This document shows positions 31,036-39,962 of a stretch of DNA of 50,004 nucleotides, one piece after another. The notes under the pieces were generated by a model, which made no database searches, was not told the DNA's origin, and saw nothing but the letters and a program-made list of their open reading frames with translations. Location: the NCBI GenBank assembly GCA_016195685.1, contig JACPZE010000041.1:1-50004 (forward strand). Reading direction: 5' to 3'. Within the stretch, counting starts at the first letter, position 1; the number at the start of each line of letters is the position of its first letter. The stretch comes from Candidatus Gottesmanbacteria bacterium (GTDB lineage: Bacteria; Patescibacteriota; Microgenomatia; 2-02-FULL-39-11). The position numbers and the translations under genes were made by a program.

Positions 31036-31712
31036 GATGATATCCTCCCGATTGATTCAACCATTGGAGCGGTATATCCGGTTGTTTCTGCAAGCTTTTC
31101 TCCGGTGTTGGTGGGGTTATAAACATTGAAAAACAATTCAACCAGTTCTTGAGTGGTCAGTTGTCTTCCTTTAAGACCAATACGTGAAAGTTGACGCAAG
31201 AGATGGTCTCTTTTAGGGAAAAGGGAAGTTTTTGCCCGGGAAATAATATAATCTTTTGGAAAAGGAAGCTTGGATTTTCCGCCAAGTGCACTTTTAACAC
31301 CCAATTCTAAAGCGGAAAACGGTATACAAAGATAGAATTTTTTCTCCAATACTTTATTTTCTTTGACAATAGAGAGGATAAACTCCCGATATCTTTGCAG
31401 TCGCTCTTTCATCACGGGGTTTGTTTGATTTTGTTCAACATTACCGATTAATTCTATATAAGATGAAATATCCATCCGTCTTGACAAAATAGAAACCTGT
31501 AGGGGAAAAGAAAGGGAATTTAAAAGTGAAGCATATGCATAGATAAGACTATCCTGTTCTTCTTCTGATAAAAGACCAAAATTGACAGCGGCAGTCTCTA
31601 AAACCAAAGCGACAGAACCATTTTTAAGGATAATCAAATCTTCCTTAATATCTTCAATTTCCAAAAATTCTTGAGTCGTTGCCCGAACAGGTGACGAAGT
31701 CGGTTTAGTCAT
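31032..31712 (-). CDS. VirB4/TraC N-terminal-domain-like protein
   Basis: The 226-residue protein contains LIILKNGSVALVLETAAVNFGLLSEEEQDSLIYAYASLLN in sequence, then LSFPLQVSILSRRMDISSYI and later PFSALELGV. This resembles the N-terminal part of TraC/VirB4 proteins of Gram-positive-type T4SS, which here is a separate polypeptide. It ends in the start of virB4 (ATGA overlap) and begins 12 bases after the PrgI gene, so all three are translated together. It has no ATPase motif. It probably forms the N-terminal docking layer of the VirB4 motor. Confidence 0.7.
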   Translation of the reverse strand: MTKPTSSPVRATTQEFLEIEDIKEDLIILKNGSVALVLETAAVNFGLLSEEEQDSLIYAYASLLNSLSFPLQVSILSRRMDISSYIELIGNVEQNQTNPVMKERLQRYREFILSIVKENKVLEKKFYLCIPFSALELGVKSALGGKSKLPFPKDYIISRAKTSLFPKRDHLLRQLSRIGLKGRQLTTQELVELFFNVYNPTNTGEKLAETTGYTAPMVESIGRISS

Positions 31713-31724
31713 GTTTGTATTGTA

Positions 31725-32987
31725 TTACATTGTACTGCTTCCAAATAGTTCTTTTGTGAGTTTTTCTCTCATGAGTTCTTTTTCTCCCTTGGCAATTATT
31801 TCAATAGGTAAAAATACCTTACCGGATAAAACTATTTGGGAAACGTCAAAAATATAGCGCTTCATAGGGTCCTCTACCTCCAATAAATACCCACCATTAG
31901 GGAGAGGGGTGGCGGTCGTAAATTGCCCAAGCTTGTTTGTCTTTAATGCTCTTACCGGCAAACCATTTTTATCTTTAATTGTCAGTATAATATTTGGGAG
32001 TAGTTTTCTTTGCGGATCTTTTATTACTCCGGCAATAAGATTAGGTGATTGTTGATAATTTAACATCCCTACTTCAGAAATAATTGGTTTAACGCCTGTA
32101 ACTTTTATAGTTGGTTCATTTTGTATAGTTTGTGAAATTGTAGGTTGGGCAAGTTGGGAAGAGTTCACGGCTGATAATTGTTGTTGCAGTTTCTGCAGTT
32201 GTTTTTCTAAATCTTTCTTTTCTGCGGCCATTTGGGAGAGTTGGTCTTGCAAAATAGTTGGACCCACTTTTGTTTCTTGTTTTTTTTCATTGGATTGAAA
32301 TATTTGGGGTAGAGTTGGTGCTTGTTGCAAAATTGGTAAAGGTTGGTCGATGATTTTTTTGGCGGTTACTTCCTCTACTTTTTCTGGTTTTGGATTGTCA
32401 ATGGGTGTGATTATTAGTGAAGCTGGTTTATCTGAAACTTGCTGATCCTGTGTAAAATTAACAGGTGTTGGTAAAGAAGAAGGAATAGTAACAACACCTC
32501 CAGTTTGGAAAAGGGCCAAAGTTTTATCGATGTATCTTTTTTCGGCGGCATTTAAAGATTCATGGATTGGAACTGGGACAGTTGCAAGATAGGCACGTAA
32601 TTTGTCGTTTGTTTCTTTATGTGCTAAAGATTGCGTTTGCGGTTGGACGGTTTGAGCGTGTAAGGAATAAGCTCTAGTGAGAATTTCCGGAGGGAGATTA
32701 TTTTTGTACCATGTATATTGTGTGGGAGACATGATGCTTTTGATAAAAGCGCCAAGCCATTTTTCCAAAGGGCGTTCCTGGATGGGCAAAAAAGCAAAAG
32801 CAAAACCCGCAAATCCACAAGCTAGCGCCAATGGAATACTTATAATAGTGGGAAAAGGAGCAGCTTTGTAAACAATGTATCCAACAAAAGCCCCAGCCGC
32901 AAGATAACCAAATTGGCGGAGAGTCATGTCACCTACCAAGTGAAACTGAAAGCCAGAAATATTTCTTGGGACAGGATGTTGTTCCAT
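31725..32987 (-). CDS. prgI: PrgI-family (VirB3-like) protein with a C-terminal carboxypeptidase-regulatory-like domain
   Basis: The 420-residue protein begins with a PrgI domain: PVPRNISGFQFHLVGDMTLR, then two membrane helices (about 28-48 and 51-72) and PLEKWLGAFIKSIMSPTQYTW. A Pro/Gln-rich linker and a coiled coil (MAAEKKDLEKQLQKLQQQLS) follow. Near residues 315-395 is a beta-sandwich-like segment, GVIKDPQRKLLPNIILTI then LGQFTTATPLPNGGYLLEVE, of the carboxypeptidase-regulatory type. PrgI/VirB3 proteins sit beside VirB4 in the membrane. The extra C-terminal coil and sandwich are unusual for a VirB3-like protein. It is the first gene of the T4SS operon. Confidence 0.85.
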   Translation of the reverse strand: MEQHPVPRNISGFQFHLVGDMTLRQFGYLAAGAFVGYIVYKAAPFPTIISIPLALACGFAGFAFAFLPIQERPLEKWLGAFIKSIMSPTQYTWYKNNLPPEILTRAYSLHAQTVQPQTQSLAHKETNDKLRAYLATVPVPIHESLNAAEKRYIDKTLALFQTGGVVTIPSSLPTPVNFTQDQQVSDKPASLIITPIDNPKPEKVEEVTAKKIIDQPLPILQQAPTLPQIFQSNEKKQETKVGPTILQDQLSQMAAEKKDLEKQLQKLQQQLSAVNSSQLAQPTISQTIQNEPTIKVTGVKPIISEVGMLNYQQSPNLIAGVIKDPQRKLLPNIILTIKDKNGLPVRALKTNKLGQFTTATPLPNGGYLLEVEDPMKRYIFDVSQIVLSGKVFLPIEIIAKGEKELMREKLTKELFGSSTM

Positions 32988-33098
32988 AAACTAAGGTATA
33001 TTTTAGCTTAGACCGTGAAAAATACCTATGCAACTGAAACAATCGCAATCTAATCATTACTTAACTAGATAATTTTTCGTGAAAAATAACAATAATTA

Positions 33099-33136
33099 AT
33101 CACCATGATTGCTATTGACATAATATCATCACCATG
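33099..33136. repeat. Direct repeat at the clp promoter
   Basis: ATCACCATG occurs at 33099-33107 and 33128-33136, 29 bases apart. The first copy is just upstream of the -35 box and the second lies between -35 and -10. This placement is what one expects of an operator pair, although chance is not excluded. Confidence 0.4.
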
Positions 33137-33143
33137 CTTTACT
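33115..33143 (+). promoter_or_regulatory. Promoter of the Clp ATPase gene
   Basis: TTGACA (33115-33120), a 17-base spacer and TTTACT (33138-33143) end 7 bases before the ATG at 33151, so the transcript should be leaderless. No CIRCE element is present. Confidence 0.6.
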
Positions 33144-33150
33144 AAAGATA

Positions 33151-36100
33151 ATGCCTGGCGGACTTTTTAATTTTTCCAAGTATCTTAAGAAAGGAAACCA
33201 AGGAGCTCTTTCTAATCAACAAGGAGGAGATACTAGTGGTCAGGGAGAATCTGTGTCTCAAAAAACGACTTATACTTCAACAAGTTCAGTTTCCAGTGGT
33301 CCTTATTCTGGTATAGGAAATCCGTCAGGAGGTGTTGCTTATTCCGGAATTGGCAATCCACCACATGGTCAAGCATATTCCGGTATTGGTAATCCCCCGG
33401 TTGCAAATATTTCTTCCGTTACCCAGACAACTCAGCAAACAAATAATGATATAAATAAGTCTAAATCTTCACCACCATCAGATCAGAAAGATAAAACAGC
33501 ATCATCAAAAACCCCAATAAATCAATCTGCAATTGATATGAAAAAACGGGTTGGTATGGATGTGTTATCCCGTCTTACACAAAGATCCAATCAGTCTCTA
33601 ATGACTGCTGTAAATAAAGTGAAAGAATTAAAATCGGGAATGGTAGACACAGAACATGTTTTTTGGGGACTTCTTCATGATAGTAGTATTTATCAGCTCA
33701 TATCTGAGTGCAAAGCCGTCCCTGCTGATATTCAAGTTGCTTTAGAGAAAACATTTAAAACGGGTAATGTGACTACTCCCCCGCAGTTTTCGCCCAGGGT
33801 AAAACGAGTCTTGGAATTATCTCTTTCTGCGGCAAAATCACTAGGATATGAGTTTATTTCTCCTGAACATATTTTACTTGCTCTTTCCCATGAAGGCGAG
33901 GGAATGGCTGCCCAGATTCTTGCGAAATTCAATCTAAAACCCGAAGTTTTAAATCAAAAAGTCACCGGTAAAAAAGAAATGGAAGGAAAAGAATCAGAAG
34001 AGAAAAGAAAGGCTTCATCTTTGGAGGAATACACAGAAGACCTGACAGCCAAAGCAGCAGCTGGTGAGCTAGATCCTGTAGTTGGTCGCAGTTGGGAAAT
34101 TGAGAGAATAATCCATATTTTATCAAGGCGTACTAAAAATAATCCATGTCTTATCGGAGATGCGGGGGTTGGGAAAACAGCAATCGTAGAAGGTCTTGCT
34201 TTCCGCATAGCCCACGGTGACGTTCCAGAAACATTATTACATAAAAGAATTCTATTACTTGATCTTATGAGCTTGATTGCCGGGGCAAAACACAGAGGTG
34301 ATTTTGAGGAGAGGCTGAAAAATCTCATAAAAGAGGTAAAGGCAGCCTCCGGAGGAATTATTCTTTTTATCGATGAACTTCATAATATGGTGGGTGCAGG
34401 AAGTGGAAGTGAAGGTACTATGGATGCATCCAACATCCTAAAACCGTCACTTGCGCGCGGTGAACTTCAGACAATAGGGACGACTACTGTGACAGAGTAT
34501 CGAAAATATATAGAAAAAGACCCGGCGCTTGAAAGAAGATTCCAACCGGTTTTAGTTTCTGAACCTACTGATGAAGTGGCGATTCAAATGTTGACGGCTC
34601 TTCGTGATAAATATGAGGCATTTCATCGGGTAAAGATTACTGATGAGGCTATTGAGGCGGCTGTTAAGCTTTCGCAGCGTTATATCGGGGATCGCTTTTT
34701 ACCTGATAAAGCGGTTGACCTTATAGATGAAGCGGCAGCATCAGTGAGACTTCCAGCGATTTCCCTTCCCGAAGATATTAAAAATGCCGAAAACAAGCTT
34801 AAACAACTGGATAGCGAGAAAAAAGAAGCTGAAAAAATTGGCGATAAAGTCCATGCAGATAATTGCACAAAAGAAATAGAAGAACTTCAGCAATCTTTGA
34901 AAGAATTAAACGAGCAGTACCAAGTGAAAAAATCAACAACAACCAATAGTGTTGGTACAGATGTTATTGCGGAGATAGTTTCCCGATGGACGAATATTCC
35001 GGTAAGTCGTCTTACCGAGAGTGAGTCCGCAAAGTTATTGGAATTGGAAAATACAATACACAAACGACTTATCGATCAAGAACCAGCAGTTGTAGCCGTG
35101 TCAGAGGCTGTAAGAAGAGGGAGAGCTGGACTTAAATCCAACAAAAGACCAATAGGGTCGTTTATCTTCATGGGGCCGACCGGAGTTGGAAAAACAGAGT
35201 TGGCCAAAACCCTCGCGGAACTTCTTTTTGGCAGCGAGGAAATGATGGTTCGTCTTGATATGACAGAATATATGGAAAAACATGAAGTTGCAAAACTAAT
35301 CGGTGCACCGCCGGGGTATGTAGGGTATGAAGAGGGAGGACAACTTACAGAAGCAGTGAGGCGCCATCCTTATTCCGTAGTTTTGCTTGATGAGATTGAG
35401 AAAGCTCATCCTGATGTTTTTAATATCCTTATTCAACTTCTTGATGACGGTCGTCTGACGGATAATAAAGGTCATACAATTTCATTTAAGAACACAATCG
35501 TTATTTGTACCTCCAACCTTGGAAGCGGCCTTATTCAAGATGAGATGACAGGATGGAAAGACACAAATAAAACACAAAATGCAAATAATAAAAACCAGAC
35601 GATTTTTAAAACATACATTATTTCCCCTACTGGACGGGAAATTATTACTCTTTCCGATAGGTATTGGGAGAAGGATCCGAAAGAAGACAAATGGAAAATA
35701 GCTAAAACAGTTGATTACTTTGCCGGATCAACGATAGCTCATGAAGAATCGGCTGAGGATTCTATTCAAAACAAAGAAGTACAATTTCCAGAAGGGGTTG
35801 ATACTCACTTGATAGCTGCTGATGGATCTGAAAGTATAACCTGGGAAGACAAACTCTGGTTTCGTACTTCAACTACAGCCAAAGAGTGGCAGTCGGTGCC
35901 TCTTTTGGTCTATCTTAAAGACAATGTTGTGATAAATGCCCTTCCGGATAAACCCGAAGAACAATTACCTACTGCCCATTTTGACTCCCACGCTCTTTCT
36001 TTGGTCAATTCGGAGATTATAACTCTTGGTAACCGCTTTTGGATGAGGGATAATTTGCAGACTAAAGATTGGACAACGGGCCTTTTGGAAGAATACTTTG

Positions 36101-37662
36101 CGGATTCAAAACTTACCCCGTCAAATCTTAAAGAACAGGATAAAAAGACAAAAACAGATCAATCTTTGGATGAGAAAAAAGATGATAAACAAATTGGTAA
36201 AAACAAAGATAAACAACCGGAGGAAAAACAGGCAAAAGACCAGATGAAGGCAAACAGCCAAGGAAACCTGATCCAAAACGAGGCAGACAAGAAAGAGGAA
36301 AAAGAGGATTTTCATTTTCCTCTGGATAAATGGGATATTCATTTATTTAAGCCAACTGGTGAAGAAATCATAATTGCAGAAGGTAACTATTTCCAAAGAA
36401 AAGATTCGGCATCCATGGAATGGACTGTTGGCAAAGTGAATGAGTTGTTTAAAGTTGTAGATGTAGCTTCTGACAAAAAAGAAGATGCTTTGCCGTTGGG
36501 TAATATTGATAAACAGGAGAAAAGTGAAGAGAAAAATGCAGCTGATGAGCAATTTAAAAAATTAGCCAACAAACTTCTGGATGAACTTCGCAAGTTTTTC
36601 AGGCCGGAGTTGTTAAACCGTTTTGACGAAGTAGTTGTCTTTAGGCCACTCACCCGCGATCATATGTTGGAGATAGTTGATTTACAAGTGAAAGCCTTAG
36701 CGAAACTTTTGCAGGAACAAAATATAGCCATCGATATCTCAAATGACGCCAAGACTTATCTGGCCGGTGTGGGATTTGATCCAATTTATGGTGCGAGGCC
36801 CCTTCGTCGTACCATGCAAAGGCTTATCGAAAATCAAATCTCCTCGCTCCTTATAAAAGGAGATTTAGCTGAGGGAGATACTATTTTAGTGGGGTATGAC
36901 GGCGGAGAGTTGGTTTTTGACGTTCACAAAGCGCGACTTCATAAGCCCACAAATGGGAAAGAAGATAAACCAGAAGCAAATCCCAATTTGAGGACTTTTA
37001 TCTGCAAAACCTGCAATAACCAGTGGCAGCAGGAGGTAAAGACAGGTGAAAAAGTAGTTTGTGTTAAATGCGGCGGACAAACAGTGGAAGATATTACTCC
37101 TTCTCCTCAGTCTAAAAACTTACGGTCATTTGTCTGCCAGGCTTGCAATAATCAATGGCAGCAGGAGGTAAAAACAGACGAAGTGATCACTTGCCCCAAA
37201 TGTACCAGCAATAAAGTAAATGATGTTACCCCCCCATCCCAACCACAAAATACTAGATCTTTTGTCTGCAAGACCTGCAAAAACCAGTGGCAGCAGGAGG
37301 TAAAAACAGGTGAAATTGCTACTTGTCCGAAATGCCAAAGTCAGTCTGTTGAAGACGTCACTGCTCCTCCGTCTTCAGAGCCAAAAATGAAAGATGGAGT
37401 AGTTGAATCTGCAAATAGTCAACAAACACAACAGGACGTATCCGGTCAAGTGAAAGATCCTAATGATCAAGGAACGGTTAATCCTCCTCCAAATGCAGAA
37501 TTACCTCAAGAACAAGCAACAACCGAACCACCTGTGGTAGATCAAACGCAGACCAACCCCTTGCAGGATTATTTTCCAACCGATGGGACGAATGCTTCCC
37601 CTACTCCATCCGACAATGTCCCCCCAGATGATAATGGGAATGCGACTACAACTACAACTTAA
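33151..37662 (+). CDS. Clp/Hsp100 AAA+ ATPase with a large insert in the second ATPase module and three C-terminal zinc ribbons
   Basis: The 1503-residue protein is about 650 residues longer than ClpB or ClpC. In order: a low-complexity N-terminus with three YSGIGNP repeats; a double Clp_N domain (~130-275); D1 with Walker A GDAGVGKT (336-343) and Walker B ILFIDE (to 409); a short ClpC-like coiled middle part (~540-605); and D2 with Walker A GPTGVGKT (675-682), Walker B VVLLDE (743-748) and sensor-1 TSN (787-789). About 325 extra residues then occur before [11 protein letters not shown] with the arginine finger Arg1157. The insert has four copies of a Trp/Tyr-rich ~40-residue unit (near 821, 885, 946, 1061). 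Three CxxC-CxxC ribbons start at 1281, 1325 and 1369, followed by a Pro/Thr/Gln tail. No ClpP-binding IGF/VGF loop is seen. Confidence 0.92.
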   Translation: MPGGLFNFSKYLKKGNQGALSNQQGGDTSGQGESVSQKTTYTSTSSVSSGPYSGIGNPSGGVAYSGIGNPPHGQAYSGIGNPPVANISSVTQTTQQTNNDINKSKSSPPSDQKDKTASSKTPINQSAIDMKKRVGMDVLSRLTQRSNQSLMTAVNKVKELKSGMVDTEHVFWGLLHDSSIYQLISECKAVPADIQVALEKTFKTGNVTTPPQFSPRVKRVLELSLSAAKSLGYEFISPEHILLALSHEGEGMAAQILAKFNLKPEVLNQKVTGKKEMEGKESEEKRKASSLEEYTEDLTAKAAAGELDPVVGRSWEIERIIHILSRRTKNNPCLIGDAGVGKTAIVEGLAFRIAHGDVPETLLHKRILLLDLMSLIAGAKHRGDFEERLKNLIKEVKAASGGIILFIDELHNMVGAGSGSEGTMDASNILKPSLARGELQTIGTTTVTEYRKYIEKDPALERRFQPVLVSEPTDEVAIQMLTALRDKYEAFHRVKITDEAIEAAVKLSQRYIGDRFLPDKAVDLIDEAAASVRLPAISLPEDIKNAENKLKQLDSEKKEAEKIGDKVHADNCTKEIEELQQSLKELNEQYQVKKSTTTNSVGTDVIAEIVSRWTNIPVSRLTESESAKLLELENTIHKRLIDQEPAVVAVSEAVRRGRAGLKSNKRPIGSFIFMGPTGVGKTELAKTLAELLFGSEEMMVRLDMTEYMEKHEVAKLIGAPPGYVGYEEGGQLTEAVRRHPYSVVLLDEIEKAHPDVFNILIQLLDDGRLTDNKGHTISFKNTIVICTSNLGSGLIQDEMTGWKDTNKTQNANNKNQTIFKTYIISPTGREIITLSDRYWEKDPKEDKWKIAKTVDYFAGSTIAHEESAEDSIQNKEVQFPEGVDTHLIAADGSESITWEDKLWFRTSTTAKEWQSVPLLVYLKDNVVINALPDKPEEQLPTAHFDSHALSLVNSEIITLGNRFWMRDNLQTKDWTTGLLEEYFADSKLTPSNLKEQDKKTKTDQSLDEKKDDKQIGKNKDKQPEEKQAKDQMKANSQGNLIQNEADKKEEKEDFHFPLDKWDIHLFKPTGEEIIIAEGNYFQRKDSASMEWTVGKVNELFKVVDVASDKKEDALPLGNIDKQEKSEEKNAADEQFKKLANKLLDELRKFFRPELLNRFDEVVVFRPLTRDHMLEIVDLQVKALAKLLQEQNIAIDISNDAKTYLAGVGFDPIYGARPLRRTMQRLIENQISSLLIKGDLAEGDTILVGYDGGELVFDVHKARLHKPTNGKEDKPEANPNLRTFICKTCNNQWQQEVKTGEKVVCVKCGGQTVEDITPSPQSKNLRSFVCQACNNQWQQEVKTDEVITCPKCTSNKVNDVTPPSQPQNTRSFVCKTCKNQWQQEVKTGEIATCPKCQSQSVEDVTAPPSSEPKMKDGVVESANSQQTQQDVSGQVKDPNDQGTVNPPPNAELPQEQATTEPPVVDQTQTNPLQDYFPTDGTNASPTPSDNVPPDDNGNATTTTT
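36991..37377 (+). repeat. Three tandem zinc-ribbon-coding repeats in the clp gene
   Basis: Units of 132 bases (44 residues) start at 36991, 37123 and 37255. Each reads R(S/T)F(I/V)[12 protein letters not shown]...C..C. The DNA for QWQQEVKT (TGGCAGCAGGAGGTAAA) is identical in all three, which points to recent duplication. Each has two CxxC pairs (for unit one, Cys1285, 1288, 1304 and 1307). Confidence 0.85.
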
Positions 37663-38363
37663 CTGATTTTCCTTCGCAATATTTTTTGCCAAAGAGAAAG
37701 ATTTGTATAGAGTAAAAAGTAGATAGTTATACTAATTAATATGGCTATCAGTAGATAAAAGTCAACGGCAGAAAGAATAGAAGAAATCTTTCCGGTAAGG
37801 GATTTTTCAAAATATACCCTAACCCCTGTAATGTAAAGAGAAGTGGCGATAATAAGAGTCAATGGCCCTACTACAACCAAACTTTCCAAATCTTTTTTGC
37901 TGGAAAACATTGTAATTGAGGTTATAAAAAGAAGATAAAGACCGAGAAGAATTGATAATAGATGATTGTTAATAGTTGAAAGAGTGATATTTGATAAAAA
38001 GAATTTGCCGATAAAATAAACGATTATTAAACCGATTATCATAGGTGCTAGACCAATTAGGATTTGGCGAATTGGATCAACTGAAGCCAGTATTAATTTC
38101 CCTGCTTTTATATCTCCATTTTTCTCAATCGTTGGGATTATTGTCAGTTCCCCTGTAGGTACCCGAAGGATTGTAGCCATGAAGAAGTGTCCTAGTTCGT
38201 GGATGATAGTCCCGGGTAGAATTATGGTAGTTAGAATTCCTACCGAAAGGTTACGGTTCTTAGTGATAAGGTAACTTGATCTATAAATAACTATGGAAAT
38301 TTTTCTGGACAAAAGGAAAAGGAAAAAAAGTAAAAGAAAAAGGAAAACTAAATTTAAGAGCAT
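37659..38363 (-). CDS. Membrane zinc metalloprotease (HELGH, M50-like)
   Basis: The 234-residue polytopic protein has an N-terminal helix, then [20 protein letters not shown], an HExxH motif (His55, Glu56, His59) at the start of a hydrophobic segment as in intramembrane M50 proteases. Further helices lie at about 103-121, 134-152, 165-188 and 202-222. I do not see a clear NxxPxxxxDG third-ligand motif; Asp in ASVDPIRQ is a possible substitute. It overlaps the convergent clp gene by 4 bases and lies 2 bases after the 468-residue gene on its own strand, so those two are likely co-transcribed. Confidence 0.7.
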   Translation of the reverse strand: MLLNLVFLFLLLFFLFLLSRKISIVIYRSSYLITKNRNLSVGILTTIILPGTIIHELGHFFMATILRVPTGELTIIPTIEKNGDIKAGKLILASVDPIRQILIGLAPMIIGLIIVYFIGKFFLSNITLSTINNHLLSILLGLYLLFITSITMFSSKKDLESLVVVGPLTLIIATSLYITGVRVYFEKSLTGKISSILSAVDFYLLIAILISITIYFLLYTNLSLWQKILRRKIS

Positions 38364-38365
38364 AG

Positions 38366-39772
38366 TTAATGACTCATTTGAGCATCTTGTCTTTGTTGTT
38401 CATCACCCGTTTCTTCCATTACGGCCAGAAGATTTTGGAGGAGTAGTAATATCATTACACCCTTGGTTATTGACATAAATCCCTCTTTGATATTCAGTCC
38501 TTGTTGATTAGGAGTAATTGTAAAAAGTAGCTTCATGGCTTCTTGTGCGTGTGGAGGTATGTCAACTCCATAAATCATGCCGCAAATAGGATCCAGATTG
38601 TCGATGAGGTATCGGCTTAATCCGAAATTCCCTTTCCTGTCTACACTAAAAATATCCCGAAATTCAGATAACTTAAATCCCATTGCTGAGGCAAATTGCG
38701 TTGCTTCCTGTGTGAATAAATTATTATCTGGTCTGCTATTGTTCGCAAGAAAATGCAGCCAGCTTTCTTCTTCTGCGTTAATTTCACCTTGTTCTGCTAG
38801 TCGGTTTATTAATTTGGTTCCACGTGAGGCGCTGGGGTCATAGTGGCCACCAGCGATATCTTGCAAATCTTTTTCTATTGCCTGAGACATAAGACTAGTC
38901 GTCCAAAGAATTCTTCCAGGTCTGATTGTTTTAGTAAATTCAAGAGGATATCTTCTTGAATTAAATCTGGAGTTTAGATGTTCCCTGACAGGATTATTGG
39001 AATTATACTCAGCTAGTCTTATTAATGGATTTATAGCGTCTTTTAATTCAGGGGTATAATTTTCCGTGCTTTTTAATTTATCGTGAGCAATAAAGCAATC
39101 TGTTGCCGCTTCAGTAAGTTCTGCTGTAAGCATACTTATAGCTTCAGTATTTCGTTGTCCCTCTGCTTGTTTCGAAGCTTCATCTAATGCCAGTTGAAGA
39201 CGATATCTTATCAAAACCATGTAGGAGAGAGTGGGATCGCCGATAATTTTTTTCGCAAATTCAGGATCACTAAGTTGTTCTATCGTCAGGCCGACAATTT
39301 TGCGGCAGAGGACGTCTGCCGCATTTTTTGAAATCGCTAATGATTCTTTTTCAAAGGCTATTTTATTTGCTTTGAGTTCTCCGTTAATCTTTTCCTGCAG
39401 CTGTGCTATTTGAATAAGCGACCTGTTTTCATCTGTCAAAAGTATGGGATCACGACCGCTTTTTGCTCTTTCATCATTAATATTTTTCAAAACGTCTTCT
39501 ACAGAAGCCTTCGGATCGATTGCCCCTCCCCATGCATATACTTGCTGGTGAGCGTTTTGCATAGTTAATTTATTAATCTTCTCAGCAGCTTGTGGTACAA
39601 CAATTTCACTACTTGTAGTTGGTTGGGCGCCGGATGCAGATAGTATTTCTGCTTTTGGAGCGGGTAATCCACTAGATACATTTTCGCCCGCACTTGGAGC
39701 GGCTGATTCCGGATTTGCGGCTGGTGTGGCAGTTGGCAAAACTGTTTCAGCGTTGGGTGGTAATCCCTCCAT
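38366..39772 (-). CDS. Unknown soluble helical protein with C-terminal membrane anchor
   Basis: I do not recognise this 468-residue protein. An Ala/Pro/Ser-rich N-terminal stretch (~60 residues, PTATPAANPESAAPSAGE) is followed by about 360 residues of charged helical sequence. One hydrophobic segment occurs near the end (MSITKGVMILLLLQNLLAVM), then the polar tail EETGDEQQRQDAQMSH. No signal peptide is present, so it should be a tail-anchored cytoplasmic protein like the giant protein at 16051, though I see no sequence similarity. The start at ATG 39772 is preferred over a GTG at 39787 because promoter-like boxes cover the latter. Confidence 0.75.
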   Translation of the reverse strand: MEGLPPNAETVLPTATPAANPESAAPSAGENVSSGLPAPKAEILSASGAQPTTSSEIVVPQAAEKINKLTMQNAHQQVYAWGGAIDPKASVEDVLKNINDERAKSGRDPILLTDENRSLIQIAQLQEKINGELKANKIAFEKESLAISKNAADVLCRKIVGLTIEQLSDPEFAKKIIGDPTLSYMVLIRYRLQLALDEASKQAEGQRNTEAISMLTAELTEAATDCFIAHDKLKSTENYTPELKDAINPLIRLAEYNSNNPVREHLNSRFNSRRYPLEFTKTIRPGRILWTTSLMSQAIEKDLQDIAGGHYDPSASRGTKLINRLAEQGEINAEEESWLHFLANNSRPDNNLFTQEATQFASAMGFKLSEFRDIFSVDRKGNFGLSRYLIDNLDPICGMIYGVDIPPHAQEAMKLLFTITPNQQGLNIKEGFMSITKGVMILLLLQNLLAVMEETGDEQQRQDAQMSH

Positions 39773-39785
39773 ATTGTATAATTTC

Positions 39786-39815
39786 ACGATACCACAGTTA
39801 GTTTATCTATTGCAA
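39786..39815 (-). promoter_or_regulatory. Possible promoter of the 468-residue protein gene
   Basis: On the minus strand TTGCAA (39810-39815), an 18-base spacer and TATCGT (39786-39791) lie 13 bases before ATG 39772. Both boxes match four of six consensus bases. The rest of the 190-base gap up to 39962 holds only a GCAGAA-TT-TTCTGC inverted repeat (39882-39895). Confidence 0.38.
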
Positions 39816-39962
39816 TGTTGTAATCTTTCGCGGTACTTAACTCTAAAATTTTAATTAAATAATGTTACAATAAAATCAGAAGCAGAATTTTCTGCAAGAG
39901 GTATAAATTTCGCATTTATTTCGCGGTATAGTGAGATTTCTTACAAATATTTCACTTGCAAA

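Noticed and set aside
36121-36653. Several antisense frames across the clp insert
   Set aside because: They are Phe/Leu-rich mirror images of Lys/Glu-rich coding DNA and lack any signal of expression.
36991-37377. CRISPR-like reading of the regularly spaced repeats
   Set aside because: The 132-base period keeps one reading frame with conserved CxxC pairs, so these are protein repeats.
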